Below, piece by piece: positions 34,433 to 42,672 of a DNA stretch of 50,829 nt. Source of the stretch: Verrucomicrobiia bacterium. Lineage in GTDB: Bacteria; Verrucomicrobiota; Verrucomicrobiia; Limisphaerales; UBA11358. The translations under genes were made by a program, and so were the position numbers. The notes under the pieces are model-generated. The model was not told the DNA's origin, made no database searches, and saw nothing but the letters and a program-made list of their open reading frames with translations. Where the stretch lies: NCBI GenBank assembly GCA_031290985.1, contig JARLJW010000076.1:1-50829 (forward strand), written 5' to 3'. Every line of letters starts with the position of its first letter. The first letter of the stretch is position 1.

Positions 34433-35264
34433 GTAAAGACAACTGGGAGCGATAATACTTTCGGAGAAAATAAGTGGGACCACCGTCCTCACACCAACCC
34501 ACTCCTTCAGGAGAGGGGGAAACGCTCACCGCGTATTTTAAAATACACGCTGTGGGTTCAAAGAGCGATTAAATAAATGCGGTCGTGAGGTTATAAAGCA
34601 GCTCTTGGCAAGATGGGCGGAGGCAAGGCGTGCATCTTCTGCGCGCCATCGCGGTGAATGGGTACGCGTTGGTTGACAATAGCGGCGGGCAGGGGACTGC
34701 CCGCCCTACCCGCTGCGGTGCCAATATTAAACGGGTGGAAAATTGAGGCTGGCCGGGCGAGGAGGATTGGTGGGCGGGGAAGAACGAAGCCAAAACGAAG
34801 CCAATTTATGAGGTTGAAAGAGGGGCTTTTGCGGACCTGTAAATTACTGTAAATATATTATTAGTAATATATTATGATATTTAATGGCGCGCGGCACGGG
34901 GTGGTCGCGGGCAGGGGAAAATTACAGAACGAAGCCAATTTGAATGTGCCGGTTGCCAGGTGGCGACCATAGCAGTTATGGGCAAGATTGGCACCGGCAA
35001 GGCGCATCACTTCTGTGTGCCGTCGTGGTGAATCAGCACGCGTTGGTTGGCAATTGCGGCGGGCAGAGGACTGCCCGCCCTACCTGACGCTGCTCAAATA
35101 ATAAGTGCAACTGCCATATTTATTTTCGGTGATCTTTTTTGATAAAAGGCTTTTATTTTTAATGCGGTATCGTTATCCGACATCAATAGTGCCAAGAAAA
35201 TCACAGTTCTTCAGCTCAGTAATTTGCAAGTCCCGCCGAAGAGCAGGGGAGCAGTGGAAGAGCT
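34433..35264. repeat. 830-bp non-coding gap with a duplicated 110-bp repeat
   Basis: No supported gene. A repeat of about 110 bp at 34604-34714 recurs at 34978-35087 with roughly 80% identity; it ends in a GCGGGCAG...CTGCCCGC hairpin followed by CCTAC. The motif ACGAAGCCAATTT occurs three times (two partial, about 34784-34807 and 34929-34941). There are AT-rich palindromes GTATTTTAAAATAC (34533-34546) and AATATATTA/TAATATATT (34852-34873). The degenerate CCACTCC...GGAGAGGGGG hairpin lies near 34498-34520. The gap lies between the starts of mnmG and the ends of the kinase gene. Confidence 0.8.
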
Positions 35265-36974
35265 TTATTTCACTGGCAAGGTGATGAGCAGGGTGGTGCC
35301 GCGACCGAGGCGGGATATGATCTGGATCTGGCCGTGGTGCGTCTCAATGATGCGGCCGACGATGGCCAAGCCGAGGCCGGTGCCCTTGGCCTTGGTGGTG
35401 GCGAGGACGGTCTTGAAGGCGCGATCGCGCTGCTCCTTGGTCATGCCGCCGCCGGAGTCTTTGAAGGAGATGGCCACCTGGGAGGAGGGCAGGGCGACGG
35501 TCTTGATGGTGAGCGTACCGCCCTCGGTCATGGCCTCGGCGGCGTTGAGGATGAGGTTGAGAAACGCCTGTTCGAGCTGCGGGGCATCGCCCAAAACGAG
35601 CGGCAGGTCCGTTTGCAGGTCGCGGACGAGCTTGACGTTCTGGTTGGCGAGCTTGTGCCGGACCAGCAGACCGAGCTCATCAACCAGGTCGTTGAGATTG
35701 ACGGGGGCAAAATGGGGTTCCGTCGTCCGCGCGAAATCGAGGATCTGCTCGACGATCCGGTTGAGCTGCTCGATCTTCGCCTCGATGACCTGGGCGTCCT
35801 TTGTGCGGGGATCCTTTTCGTCGAATTTCAGGTCCAACGAATGGTACAGGAGCTTCATCACGGTGAGCGGGTTGCGGATCTCGTGGGCGACCTCCGCAGC
35901 GAGCAGGCCGAGGGCGGAAAGTTTTTCGTTCTGCCGCAACTGTTCCTCGACATCCACCACGCGCTCGTAGAGCCGCGCCTTTTCAATGGCGATGGCGGAA
36001 AGCTCTGCGAGGGCCGACAGGATCTTGATCTCCTCGTTGGAAAAATTGTAAGGGCGCGCCGTGTAGACGTTCAGCGTGCCGATGGCCTGGTCGGCGAAGA
36101 TGAGCGGCACGCTCAGGAGCGAAACGAGGTTTTCGCGGCGCGCGAGCTCGATGTTTTGGTAGCGTGAATCCGCCTGCACGTTGGCGACCTGCTGCGATTT
36201 TTTGCGGCGCACCACGACGCCGAGGAGGCTTTCGCCCACGTTTAACCGGGGTTTTTTGATGTAGGCGTCGCCGGCGCCGTAGCTCGCACGGAGGTCGAGC
36301 CATTCCCGCGATTCATCCAGGAGCATGAGCGAGCACATGCGGGCGCGCATGAGGTCGCAGGCCTCCTTGGTGATGGCGCGCAGGGCCTCGTCGAGGTTCA
36401 GGGTGGAGTTGATGGTGCGGCTGACGCTGGCAAGGGACTCAAACAGCATCACCTTCAGGCGCAATTGCTCGTACAGCCAGGTGTTGTGGATGACCTTGGC
36501 GGCCTGCACGGCGAGCTCCTGCAACAGCTCCTGATCCTCGGCGGAAAAAGCGTCCACGCGTTCGGAATCCACATTGATGACGCCGCGCACCTCGCCCTTG
36601 ACCTCGAGCGGCACGGCGAGTTCCGAGCGGACATCGCGCCGGACGCTGACGTAGCGCTTGTCCTGCGTGATATCGCCGCTGCGCACGGGCTTGCCGTGGC
36701 GGGCGACCCAGCCGGTGATGCCCTCGCCGACGCGGAGCTTCAGCTTGCGCGCCGTGGAGGAAAGGTTGTGCGCGGCGTGGATCTCCAGGAAGTTCGACGT
36801 GGGGTTGATGAGCACGAGCGAGCCGGACGAGGCGCGCATCACGCGCACCGCCTCGCTGACGATGAGGTGCAGCGCCTCCTGGGAATCGAGCGTGGAGTGG
36901 ATGACGTTGCTGACCTGGTACAGCAAACTCATACGCTCCGGCGTCAATTTTGGTTTATGGATCTCCTCGCTCAC
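35265..36974 (-). CDS. Two-GAF-domain sensor histidine kinase
   Basis: This 569-residue cytoplasmic kinase has two tandem GAF domains (about 25-165 and 180-325), a short coiled coil (about 325-350), a DHp domain with H-box LLAAEVAHEIRNPLTVMKLL, and a HATPase domain with FLNLILNAAEAM, FKDSGGGM and GTGLGLAIVGRI. The first GAF is well conserved (GEGITGWVARHGKPVRSGDI). GAF domains bind small ligands or haem, but the ligand is not evident. The adjacent downstream gene is far off, and no response regulator is paired with it. Confidence 0.93.
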   Translation of the reverse strand: MSEEIHKPKLTPERMSLLYQVSNVIHSTLDSQEALHLIVSEAVRVMRASSGSLVLINPTSNFLEIHAAHNLSSTARKLKLRVGEGITGWVARHGKPVRSGDITQDKRYVSVRRDVRSELAVPLEVKGEVRGVINVDSERVDAFSAEDQELLQELAVQAAKVIHNTWLYEQLRLKVMLFESLASVSRTINSTLNLDEALRAITKEACDLMRARMCSLMLLDESREWLDLRASYGAGDAYIKKPRLNVGESLLGVVVRRKKSQQVANVQADSRYQNIELARRENLVSLLSVPLIFADQAIGTLNVYTARPYNFSNEEIKILSALAELSAIAIEKARLYERVVDVEEQLRQNEKLSALGLLAAEVAHEIRNPLTVMKLLYHSLDLKFDEKDPRTKDAQVIEAKIEQLNRIVEQILDFARTTEPHFAPVNLNDLVDELGLLVRHKLANQNVKLVRDLQTDLPLVLGDAPQLEQAFLNLILNAAEAMTEGGTLTIKTVALPSSQVAISFKDSGGGMTKEQRDRAFKTVLATTKAKGTGLGLAIVGRIIETHHGQIQIISRLGRGTTLLITLPVK

Positions 36975-36993
36975 TTCGTCCTGACACTAGAAC

Positions 36994-38103
36994 TCACCGG
37001 ACGCGCCACGTCAAAAAGATTCCGACGCCGGCGAAGATAAAATTGGGCAGCCAGGCCGCAAGCCAGCCGGGCATGTACCCGCTCATGCCGAAGGCCTGGG
37101 TGACTTGTTGCAGCACAAAAAACACGAAACAGATGAAAATGCTGCCAGCCACGCCGAAGAACAAGTTGCGCCGGCCCGGCTGCGCACCGAAGGGGATGGC
37201 CATGAGCACCACGATGAGGCACGTCCACGGCGCGGCGATGCGGACGTGGAATTTGGTCAGCAGCCGGCTCAGGTCCTTATGGCCGGCATTTTGCCGCAGG
37301 TACGGCCATAAATCCGACAGGGGGATGTCGGCGCTGCGTGAGGCGAGCAGGCTGTTGGCATCGCTGTACTTGGCCTCGAGCTGGAATTGTTTGGGGGTTT
37401 CCTTGAATTCCGGCATGGCCAGTTCGTTGGTGTGCAAGAGCGGCACCGGCCCGTTGTTATGCCAGACGAACTGCGACACATTGCTGAAAACCCACATGTC
37501 ATTGGTGTACACGGCGCTTTCCGCCGAAAGCTCCCGCTTGGAGCCGTCCGGCAGCGTCCAGCGGACATCGGGCTTCACCATCGTGGCGGTCGCGGTGTTG
37601 TATTCGATCATGAACCAGGTGCGCTCTTCCCGCAGATTGGTGAAGCCCAGCTTGGCGAAACGCGTTTGGATCCGGGGATCCTGGACCTGCCTGACGTGGC
37701 GGTTCAGGATCTGCACCGCCCACTGCTGGCAATTGGGCACGACGACCTCGTTCAGCAGAAAATAGGCTAACGTGGCGACCAAACCCACGATGGTGTAGGG
37801 CCGGCACAACCGCCACAGGCTGACCCCGGCGGCGCGCAGCGCGGTGATTTCATTGTACCGCGCGTGATTGGTCAGCGCATAGAGCATCGCCAGGAGCAGC
37901 AGCCACGGCATCAGCAGGATGAAAAATTCCGGCAGGTTGGCGAGGCAATATTCCAGCGAGTCCAAACCGTTCATCTTGGCCTCGCGCATTTCGCCCAGCT
38001 TGGTGAAGAAAAAGAAGGACACCCACAAAGGCAGGAACCCGCCGAGGCAATAAGCCAGCGGCGTCAGCAATTCGCGAAACAGGTATCGGTCGTGCAACCA
38101 CAT
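36994..38103 (-). CDS. LptF/LptG family lipopolysaccharide export permease
   Basis: The protein is 369 residues from the ATG at 38103 (MWLHDRYLFRELLTPLAYCLGG); in-frame codons upstream to 38274 lack family sequence. There are three N-terminal helices (about 10-125), a periplasmic beta-jellyroll domain (about 130-270), and three C-terminal helices (about 280-365), the YjgP/YjgQ layout. In the family it works with LptB to drive LPS from the inner membrane to LptC/A. The gene ends 19 bp before the two-GAF kinase start, so they may be cotranscribed. No second paralogue is adjacent, so it cannot be named F or G. Confidence 0.88.
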   Translation of the reverse strand: MWLHDRYLFRELLTPLAYCLGGFLPLWVSFFFFTKLGEMREAKMNGLDSLEYCLANLPEFFILLMPWLLLLAMLYALTNHARYNEITALRAAGVSLWRLCRPYTIVGLVATLAYFLLNEVVVPNCQQWAVQILNRHVRQVQDPRIQTRFAKLGFTNLREERTWFMIEYNTATATMVKPDVRWTLPDGSKRELSAESAVYTNDMWVFSNVSQFVWHNNGPVPLLHTNELAMPEFKETPKQFQLEAKYSDANSLLASRSADIPLSDLWPYLRQNAGHKDLSRLLTKFHVRIAAPWTCLIVVLMAIPFGAQPGRRNLFFGVAGSIFICFVFFVLQQVTQAFGMSGYMPGWLAAWLPNFIFAGVGIFLTWRVR

Positions 38104-38363
38104 GGATGCAGGGTAGACGGCGGGAGACAGGCGGGGCAAGTTTTTGCGGGTGGCAGGGGAGAAGGAAAAGTCGCAAGCACCAAGGGAAAAGCTGAAAAAC
38201 GCAGAGGCGCGGAGAACGCTGAGGAAACGCGGAGAAAAAATGAAAAAGGCCGTGCTGCATTCGCCTCTGCGCACCTCCGCGTTCCCGGCGTCTCTGCGCT
38301 TATTGGAGATTTGAGCGCGATTGGATGCGGCGCGCCTTCACTTCACTTGGTTCAAGCGAAAGC

Positions 38364-38439
38364 TGGTGGGTTGGCGGGGACTCGAACCCCGGACCAATGC
38401 CTTAAAAGGGCACTGCTCTACCAACTGAGCTACCAACCC
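38364..38439 (-). tRNA. tRNA-Lys (anticodon UUU)
   Basis: On the minus strand the 76-nt sequence begins GGGTTGGTAGCTCAGTTGG. Its anticodon loop is CTTTTAA (anticodon TTT), the T arm is GGGGTTCGAGTCCCC, and the 3' end CAACCCACCA has an encoded CCA. Acceptor, D, anticodon and T stems all pair. Confidence 0.97.
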
Positions 38440-38591
38440 AACAGGGCGCAGGAAAATAGAGTAAAACCGCCCAAACGCAAGATTTTTCCCCTTCGTTTCC
38501 GGGCCGGCCGGCCGCCGGTGGAGGGGGCTGCGCCATTTTTCAATTTCATTTTTGCCATGACCTGGGCTAAAGTTCCTTCATCAAAACTGCA

Positions 38592-39434
38592 ACGAGCATC
38601 AAGTTTTGGGGTGTGCGAGGCTCGATCCCCACACCGGGAACCGGCACCGTCCGCTATGGTGGCAACACTTCCTGCATCGAAGTCCGTTGCGGGAAGGATA
38701 TCATCATTCTCGACGCCGGCACCGGCCTGCGCAAGCTGGGCATCTCCCTGCTGGACGAGTTCAAACACAAGCCGCTGAATTTGACCCTGCTGCTGTCCCA
38801 CACGCACTGGGACCATATCCAAGGGCTGCCGTTCTTTGCGCCGATCTATGAATCGCGCTGCCGCCTGCGCATCCTCGGCAGCGAAGGCGCGCGCAAAGGC
38901 CTGGAGGCGGCGCTCACCGGCCAGATGGAAAGCACCTATTTCCCCGTGCCGTTCTCGAAACTGCCCAGCAACATCGAGATCGAGGAGCTGCGCGATTTCA
39001 GCTTTGCCATCGGCTCCACGCTGGTGCAGGCGCACCGCGCGAACCACCCGGGCGTGACGGTCGGTTACCGGCTGTTCTCGCCGGAGGGCGTCATTGTTTT
39101 TTTTCCCGACACCGAACCGCGCACGGGCGGCGATGACCGGGACATGATCGAATTCATCCGCGACGCCGACGTGCTCATCCTGGATTCCCAATATGACCGC
39201 GCGGAATACCAGCGCCACATCGGCTGGGGGCATGGTTGCGTGGATGATTCCGTGGCGCTCGCGCTGACGGCGGGCGTGAAGAAGCTCGTCCTGTTCCATC
39301 ACGACCCGGATCACGACGACAAAACGCTGGACTCGTTTGTAGGCTACGCCCGTTCCCTGGTGAAAAAAGCCAAAGGCAAGCTGAAGGTGGAGGCCGCGCG
39401 TGAAGGGATGGTCATCAAGCTCGGCGGGAAGTAG
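38592..39434 (+). CDS. MBL-fold metal-dependent hydrolase
   Basis: The MBL domain has the zinc motif LSHTHWDHIQGLP and a later HHDPDHDD. The N-terminal residues IKFWGVRGSIPTPG are a hallmark of this family and lie upstream of the first ordinary start codon (GTG 38613). The open frame begins at 38571 (stop TAA at 38568), and between there and 38613 there is no ATG, GTG or TTG. ACG 38592 would give MSIKFWGVRGSIP, exactly the family start, so it is used here. ATC 38580 or 38598, or GTG 38613 with loss of the first strand, are alternatives. Function in the family is unknown (possible phosphodiesterase-like hydrolase). Confidence 0.8.
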   Translation, partial: TSIKFWGVRGSIPTPGTGTVRYGGNTSCIEVRCGKDIIILDAGTGLRKLGISLLDEFKHKPLNLTLLLSHTHWDHIQGLPFFAPIYESRCRLRILGSEGARKGLEAALTGQMESTYFPVPFSKLPSNIEIEELRDFSFAIGSTLVQAHRANHPGVTVGYRLFSPEGVIVFFPDTEPRTGGDDRDMIEFIRDADVLILDSQYDRAEYQRHIGWGHGCVDDSVALALTAGVKKLVLFHHDPDHDDKTLDSFVGYARSLVKKAKGKLKVEAAREGMVIKLGGK

Positions 39435-39604
39435 ATCGTGGAGCGTGATTTTGCTTCACGTCAATATTTCAATAACTGCGGCCCCGCCAAAGCGGCGCTG
39501 AAGCGACCGCACCCCAGACGCTTATAGTTCACCGCCGCTTTTTCCATCGAGCCTCCCAAACGCTTGTTTTTAAACAAAACCGCCGCCCCGGTGTCTATGA
39601 ACTG

Positions 39605-39769
39605 ATGAAGAAGCAATTCCCTTGGCGGCTGCTGCTGGCGGCCTTGGTCGTGGGTTTCATCAGCTATGCGATGGCCCTGCCATCACACGGGAAGAAGCAG
39701 GCCGCGAAGATTCAAGCCGTCAACCACGTCGACCACGTTACATTCATCCCGCCTTTTCCCCGTAATTGA
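39605..39769 (+). CDS. Possible small exported peptide
   Basis: The 54-residue frame starting MKKQFPWRLLLAALVVGF looks like a signal peptide with a hydrophobic core (about 8-22), AMA cleavage site at 23-25, then a His/Lys-rich tail (LPSHGKKQAAKIQ). It overlaps the 3' end of ubiE on the other strand by 26 bp. It has no homologue I recognise and no strong ribosome site. Confidence 0.35.
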   Translation: MKKQFPWRLLLAALVVGFISYAMALPSHGKKQAAKIQAVNHVDHVTFIPPFPRN

Positions 39770-40466
39770 TAGCCATGGCGCCGCCGAGCAGGTTGATGAC
39801 CCGGACATTTTTCAGGTTCAAGGCGCGCATCTTCTCCGCCACGGCCAGTTGTGCGGGGTAATGTTTCAGGGATTCCAAAATGTACGCGTAGGCCTGCGCG
39901 TTGCCGCAGAACAGCAGGCCGATGAGCGGCACGGACAATTGCAGATGCGTGAAATAGAGCGCGCGCCACAGGGCGTTTGGCGGTTTGCCGAAATCCAGCA
40001 CGATGAGCCGCGCGCCGGGCTTCGCCACGCGATACATCTCATCCACCCCCTGTTCCCAGCTCGTCAGGTTGCGCAGGCCATAGCCGACGGTCACGATATC
40101 GAAGACGTTTTCCGGATAGGGCACCTGCTGCGCGTCACCTTGGATGAATCTCAAGTTGGGAGGATTGGCGCCGGCCAGTTGGCGTTGGGCGGCGACTTCG
40201 AGCATTTGCGGGCTGAAATCGAGGCCGGTGGCGTCCACTCCGCGTTTGGCCAGGGCGAAGGTGATGTCGCCGGTGCCGCAGCAGAGGTCGAGGGCGCGGT
40301 TCCCGGGCTGGGTTTGGGCCAATTCGACCACCTGCCGCTTCCAGCGGCGATGCAGGCCGAAGCTCTGGAGGTCGTTCAGGAAATCGTAACGGCGGGCGAT
40401 GCGGGCGAAGAGGTCGTTGACCTTCGCGGCGCGCTGGTCGCCGGGCGCGTAAAATTCATTGCTCAC
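39744..40466 (-). CDS. ubiE: Demethylmenaquinone/ubiquinone methyltransferase
   Basis: It is a SAM-dependent C-methyltransferase in quinone synthesis (MenG in menaquinone users). The 240-residue length is typical. The signature VNDLFARIARRYDFLNDLQSFGLHRRWKR and SAM motif ALDLCCGTGDITFALAKRG, then GLDFSPQML, match UbiE/MenG. The C-terminal signature TVGYGLRNLTSWEQGVDEMYRV is also present. Which quinone is used cannot be told from the window. Confidence 0.95.
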   Translation of the reverse strand: MSNEFYAPGDQRAAKVNDLFARIARRYDFLNDLQSFGLHRRWKRQVVELAQTQPGNRALDLCCGTGDITFALAKRGVDATGLDFSPQMLEVAAQRQLAGANPPNLRFIQGDAQQVPYPENVFDIVTVGYGLRNLTSWEQGVDEMYRVAKPGARLIVLDFGKPPNALWRALYFTHLQLSVPLIGLLFCGNAQAYAYILESLKHYPAQLAVAEKMRALNLKNVRVINLLGGAMAINYGEKAG

Positions 40467-40596
40467 GGGCGAAGTCTAGCCGCTGGCGGGGCGGGGGGCA
40501 AAGCAGAGAAATTCTTTGCACGCACCAGAAGGCTTTGCTAGTGTCCGCTACCAAGGCTTGCAGCAAATGACCGGTGAACCTGATATACGTTGAATT

Positions 40597-41007
40597 ATGA
40601 GCGCAGCGCCCGCCAAAACCATTCTGGTAGTGGATGACAACGAGATTGTCATCAAGACGATTTCATTGAAGCTGCAGGGGGCCGGTTACCGCGTGGTCAC
40701 GGCCATGGACGGCTCGGAGGCGGTGGCGGCGGCGCGCAAGGAAAACCCGGACCTCATCCTGCTGGACATCAGCTTTCCCCCGAACGTGGGCGGCGTGGAA
40801 TGGGACGGTTTCCGCATCATGGAATGGTTTCACCGGCTGGAAACGGTCAAAAAGATACCGATCATCATCATCACCGGCAGCGAGGATCCGAAATCCAAGG
40901 AACGGGCGACCCAATCCGGGGCCGTGGCGTATTTCCAGAAGCCGCTGGAGCATGATTACCTGCTGAAAGTGGTGCGGGCGACCCTCGGCGAGGCTTCGGG
41001 CACCTGA
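40597..41007 (+). CDS. Single-domain response regulator (CheY-like)
   Basis: The 136-residue receiver domain has conserved acids in ILVVDDNEIV (D12/D13), phosphoacceptor Asp in PDLILLDISFPP and Lys in VAYFQKPLEHDY. It has a loop of several extra residues after the phosphorylation site (NVGGVEWDGFRIMEW). With no output domain, it probably acts by protein contact or in a phosphorelay; possible partners are the orphan kinases at 28.0 or 35.3 kb. Confidence 0.92.
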   Translation: MSAAPAKTILVVDDNEIVIKTISLKLQGAGYRVVTAMDGSEAVAAARKENPDLILLDISFPPNVGGVEWDGFRIMEWFHRLETVKKIPIIIITGSEDPKSKERATQSGAVAYFQKPLEHDYLLKVVRATLGEASGT

Positions 41008-41043
41008 GCCGGCCTAAAAAGGCGCTGCTTGACCCCGCCCCCG

Positions 41044-41111
41044 TTTGGAGTTCCGCCTTTAGGCGGCTTGGATGGGGAACGCCCCGAACCGCCTAAAGGC
41101 GGAACTCCAAA
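41044..41111. repeat. Large perfect hairpin repeat (23-bp arms)
   Basis: The arms 41044-41066 (beginning TTTGGAGTTCCGCC) and 41089-41111 are exactly complementary, with a 22-nt loop. Each arm holds a smaller CCGCCTTTAGGCGG or CCGCCTAAAGGCGG palindrome, so it can also fold as two hairpins. The TTTA/TAAA-centred core recurs at 6621-6636 and 6699-6714. Confidence 0.9.
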
Positions 41112-41238
41112 CCCGGCATCAGTGTTTGCCGGGGGCCGGAGCAGGATGCGTCCTGCCCTAAAAATGCTTGAGAAAATCAGGGTTAAATTCAGGCTTGCCT
41201 CGCGGCGTGGTTGGTTTATTATCTCAAAACTTTCGGAC

Positions 41239-41314
41239 GCGAGCGTAGCTCAGTTGGTAGAGCATCACCTTGCCAAGGTGAACGTCGAGGGTTCAAATCC
41301 CTTCGCTCGCTCCA
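41239..41314 (+). tRNA. tRNA-Gly (anticodon GCC)
   Basis: The 76-nt sequence begins GCGAGCGTAGCTCAGTTGG, with anticodon loop TTGCCAA (anticodon GCC), T arm GAGGGTTCAAATCCCTT and 3' CGCTCGCTCCA with encoded CCA. All stems pair. A run of nine T in CTTTTTTTTTA follows at once and may serve as terminator. Confidence 0.97.
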
Positions 41315-41397
41315 CTCTTTTTTTTACCAGCACCCACATTTTCAATATTTGAAAGCGGCGTGGTTGCATCCCGGGTCAAAACTGGTTCAATCTCTCC

Positions 41398-42588
41398 ATG
41401 TCGCTGCTTGAAGAATCCTTTCGCTGGTTCGGCCCGGATGATCCGGTGCCGCTGGCGTATATCCGCCAGGCCGGTGCGCAGTCGGTTTTCACCTCGCTGC
41501 ACCAGATTCCTTACGGCGAACTGTGGCCGCGCGAAGCCATCCGTGAACGCAAGCAGATGATCGAGGCCGCCGGCCTGCGCTGGTCGTGCGTGGAATCGGT
41601 GCCGGTGCATGAGGATATCAAGACCGGCAGCGGCGACTTGCCGCGGCTGTTCCAAAATTACACCACCACGCTGCGCCATCTGGCCGAGGAGGGAATTCCG
41701 CTGGTGATTTATAATTTCATGCCGGTGCTGGATTGGATCCGCACGGACATGCACCACGTCCTGCCGGACGGTTCTGAAAGCATGCATTTCGACCCGGTTC
41801 GTTTTGCGGCGTTTGAGATCCATGCGCTCCAGCGGCAGGGTGCGGCGGCCGATTATACCGTCGCCCAACGGGAACAGGCGGCCGCGTGGTGGCAAAGCCT
41901 GGATGACGCCGGCCGGCAAAAGTTCATCCAAACCATCATCGACGTTTTTCCCGGCTGCAAATGGGGGCTGGCATTGGATGACATCCGCGCGATGCTTGCG
42001 CGTTATCATCACTTGGATGCCGATGGCCTGCGCGCCAATCTTGCGCGCTTTTTGGAGGCGGTGGTTCCCGTGGCCGAGGAAGTTGGCGTGCGGCTGGCGA
42101 TCCATCCGGATGATCCGCCGTTCCCGGTGCTGGGTCTGCCGCGGATTGTTTCCACCGCGGCGCAGGTTGAAGCGATCTTCAAGCTGGCGGACAGCCTGGC
42201 TAACGGACTCTGTTTCTGCACCGGTTCCCTGAGCGCGCGGGCCGACAATGATCTGCCAGCGATGGTCCGGCAATTCGCCCCGCGCATCCACGCGGTGCAT
42301 CTGCGCAGCACGCAACGCCTGCCGGATGGTTCCTTTTACGAGGCGGACCATCTCGCCGGGTCGGTGGACATGCCGGCGGTGGTGAGCGCCTTGCTCGCGG
42401 AACAGGATCGCCGGCGCGCGGCCGGGCGAGGGGATTGGCAACTGCCGTTCCGGCCCGATCATGGTCATACGATGATGGATGATTTGAAAAAACCGCCGAG
42501 CATCACGCCGGGCTATTCGTGCATCGGGCGCATGAGGGGTCTGGCGGAACTGCGCGGGCTGATGCTGGGATTGCGCGCGGCGGCGTGA
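41398..42588 (+). CDS. uxuA: Mannonate dehydratase
   Basis: It converts D-mannonate to 2-keto-3-deoxygluconate in glucuronate breakdown. The 396-residue protein starts MSLLEESFRWFGPDDPVPLAYIRQAGA, the family N-terminus, and has IHPDDPPFPVLGLPRIVSTA, CTGSLSARADNDLP and RPDHGHTMMDD, which carry the metal-binding and catalytic residues. TIM-barrel fold. Other uronate genes are not present here; the GH29 lipoprotein next door suggests a polysaccharide-degrading lifestyle. Confidence 0.95.
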   Translation: MSLLEESFRWFGPDDPVPLAYIRQAGAQSVFTSLHQIPYGELWPREAIRERKQMIEAAGLRWSCVESVPVHEDIKTGSGDLPRLFQNYTTTLRHLAEEGIPLVIYNFMPVLDWIRTDMHHVLPDGSESMHFDPVRFAAFEIHALQRQGAAADYTVAQREQAAAWWQSLDDAGRQKFIQTIIDVFPGCKWGLALDDIRAMLARYHHLDADGLRANLARFLEAVVPVAEEVGVRLAIHPDDPPFPVLGLPRIVSTAAQVEAIFKLADSLANGLCFCTGSLSARADNDLPAMVRQFAPRIHAVHLRSTQRLPDGSFYEADHLAGSVDMPAVVSALLAEQDRRRAAGRGDWQLPFRPDHGHTMMDDLKKPPSITPGYSCIGRMRGLAELRGLMLGLRAAA

Positions 42589-42672
42589 GCGGGAGCTATT
42601 TCAGGAATTCGGCAGCCGAGGTACGGGCCGGCATTGGCCAGGCATCGCGGGATGGATTCGGTTTCAATCCTC

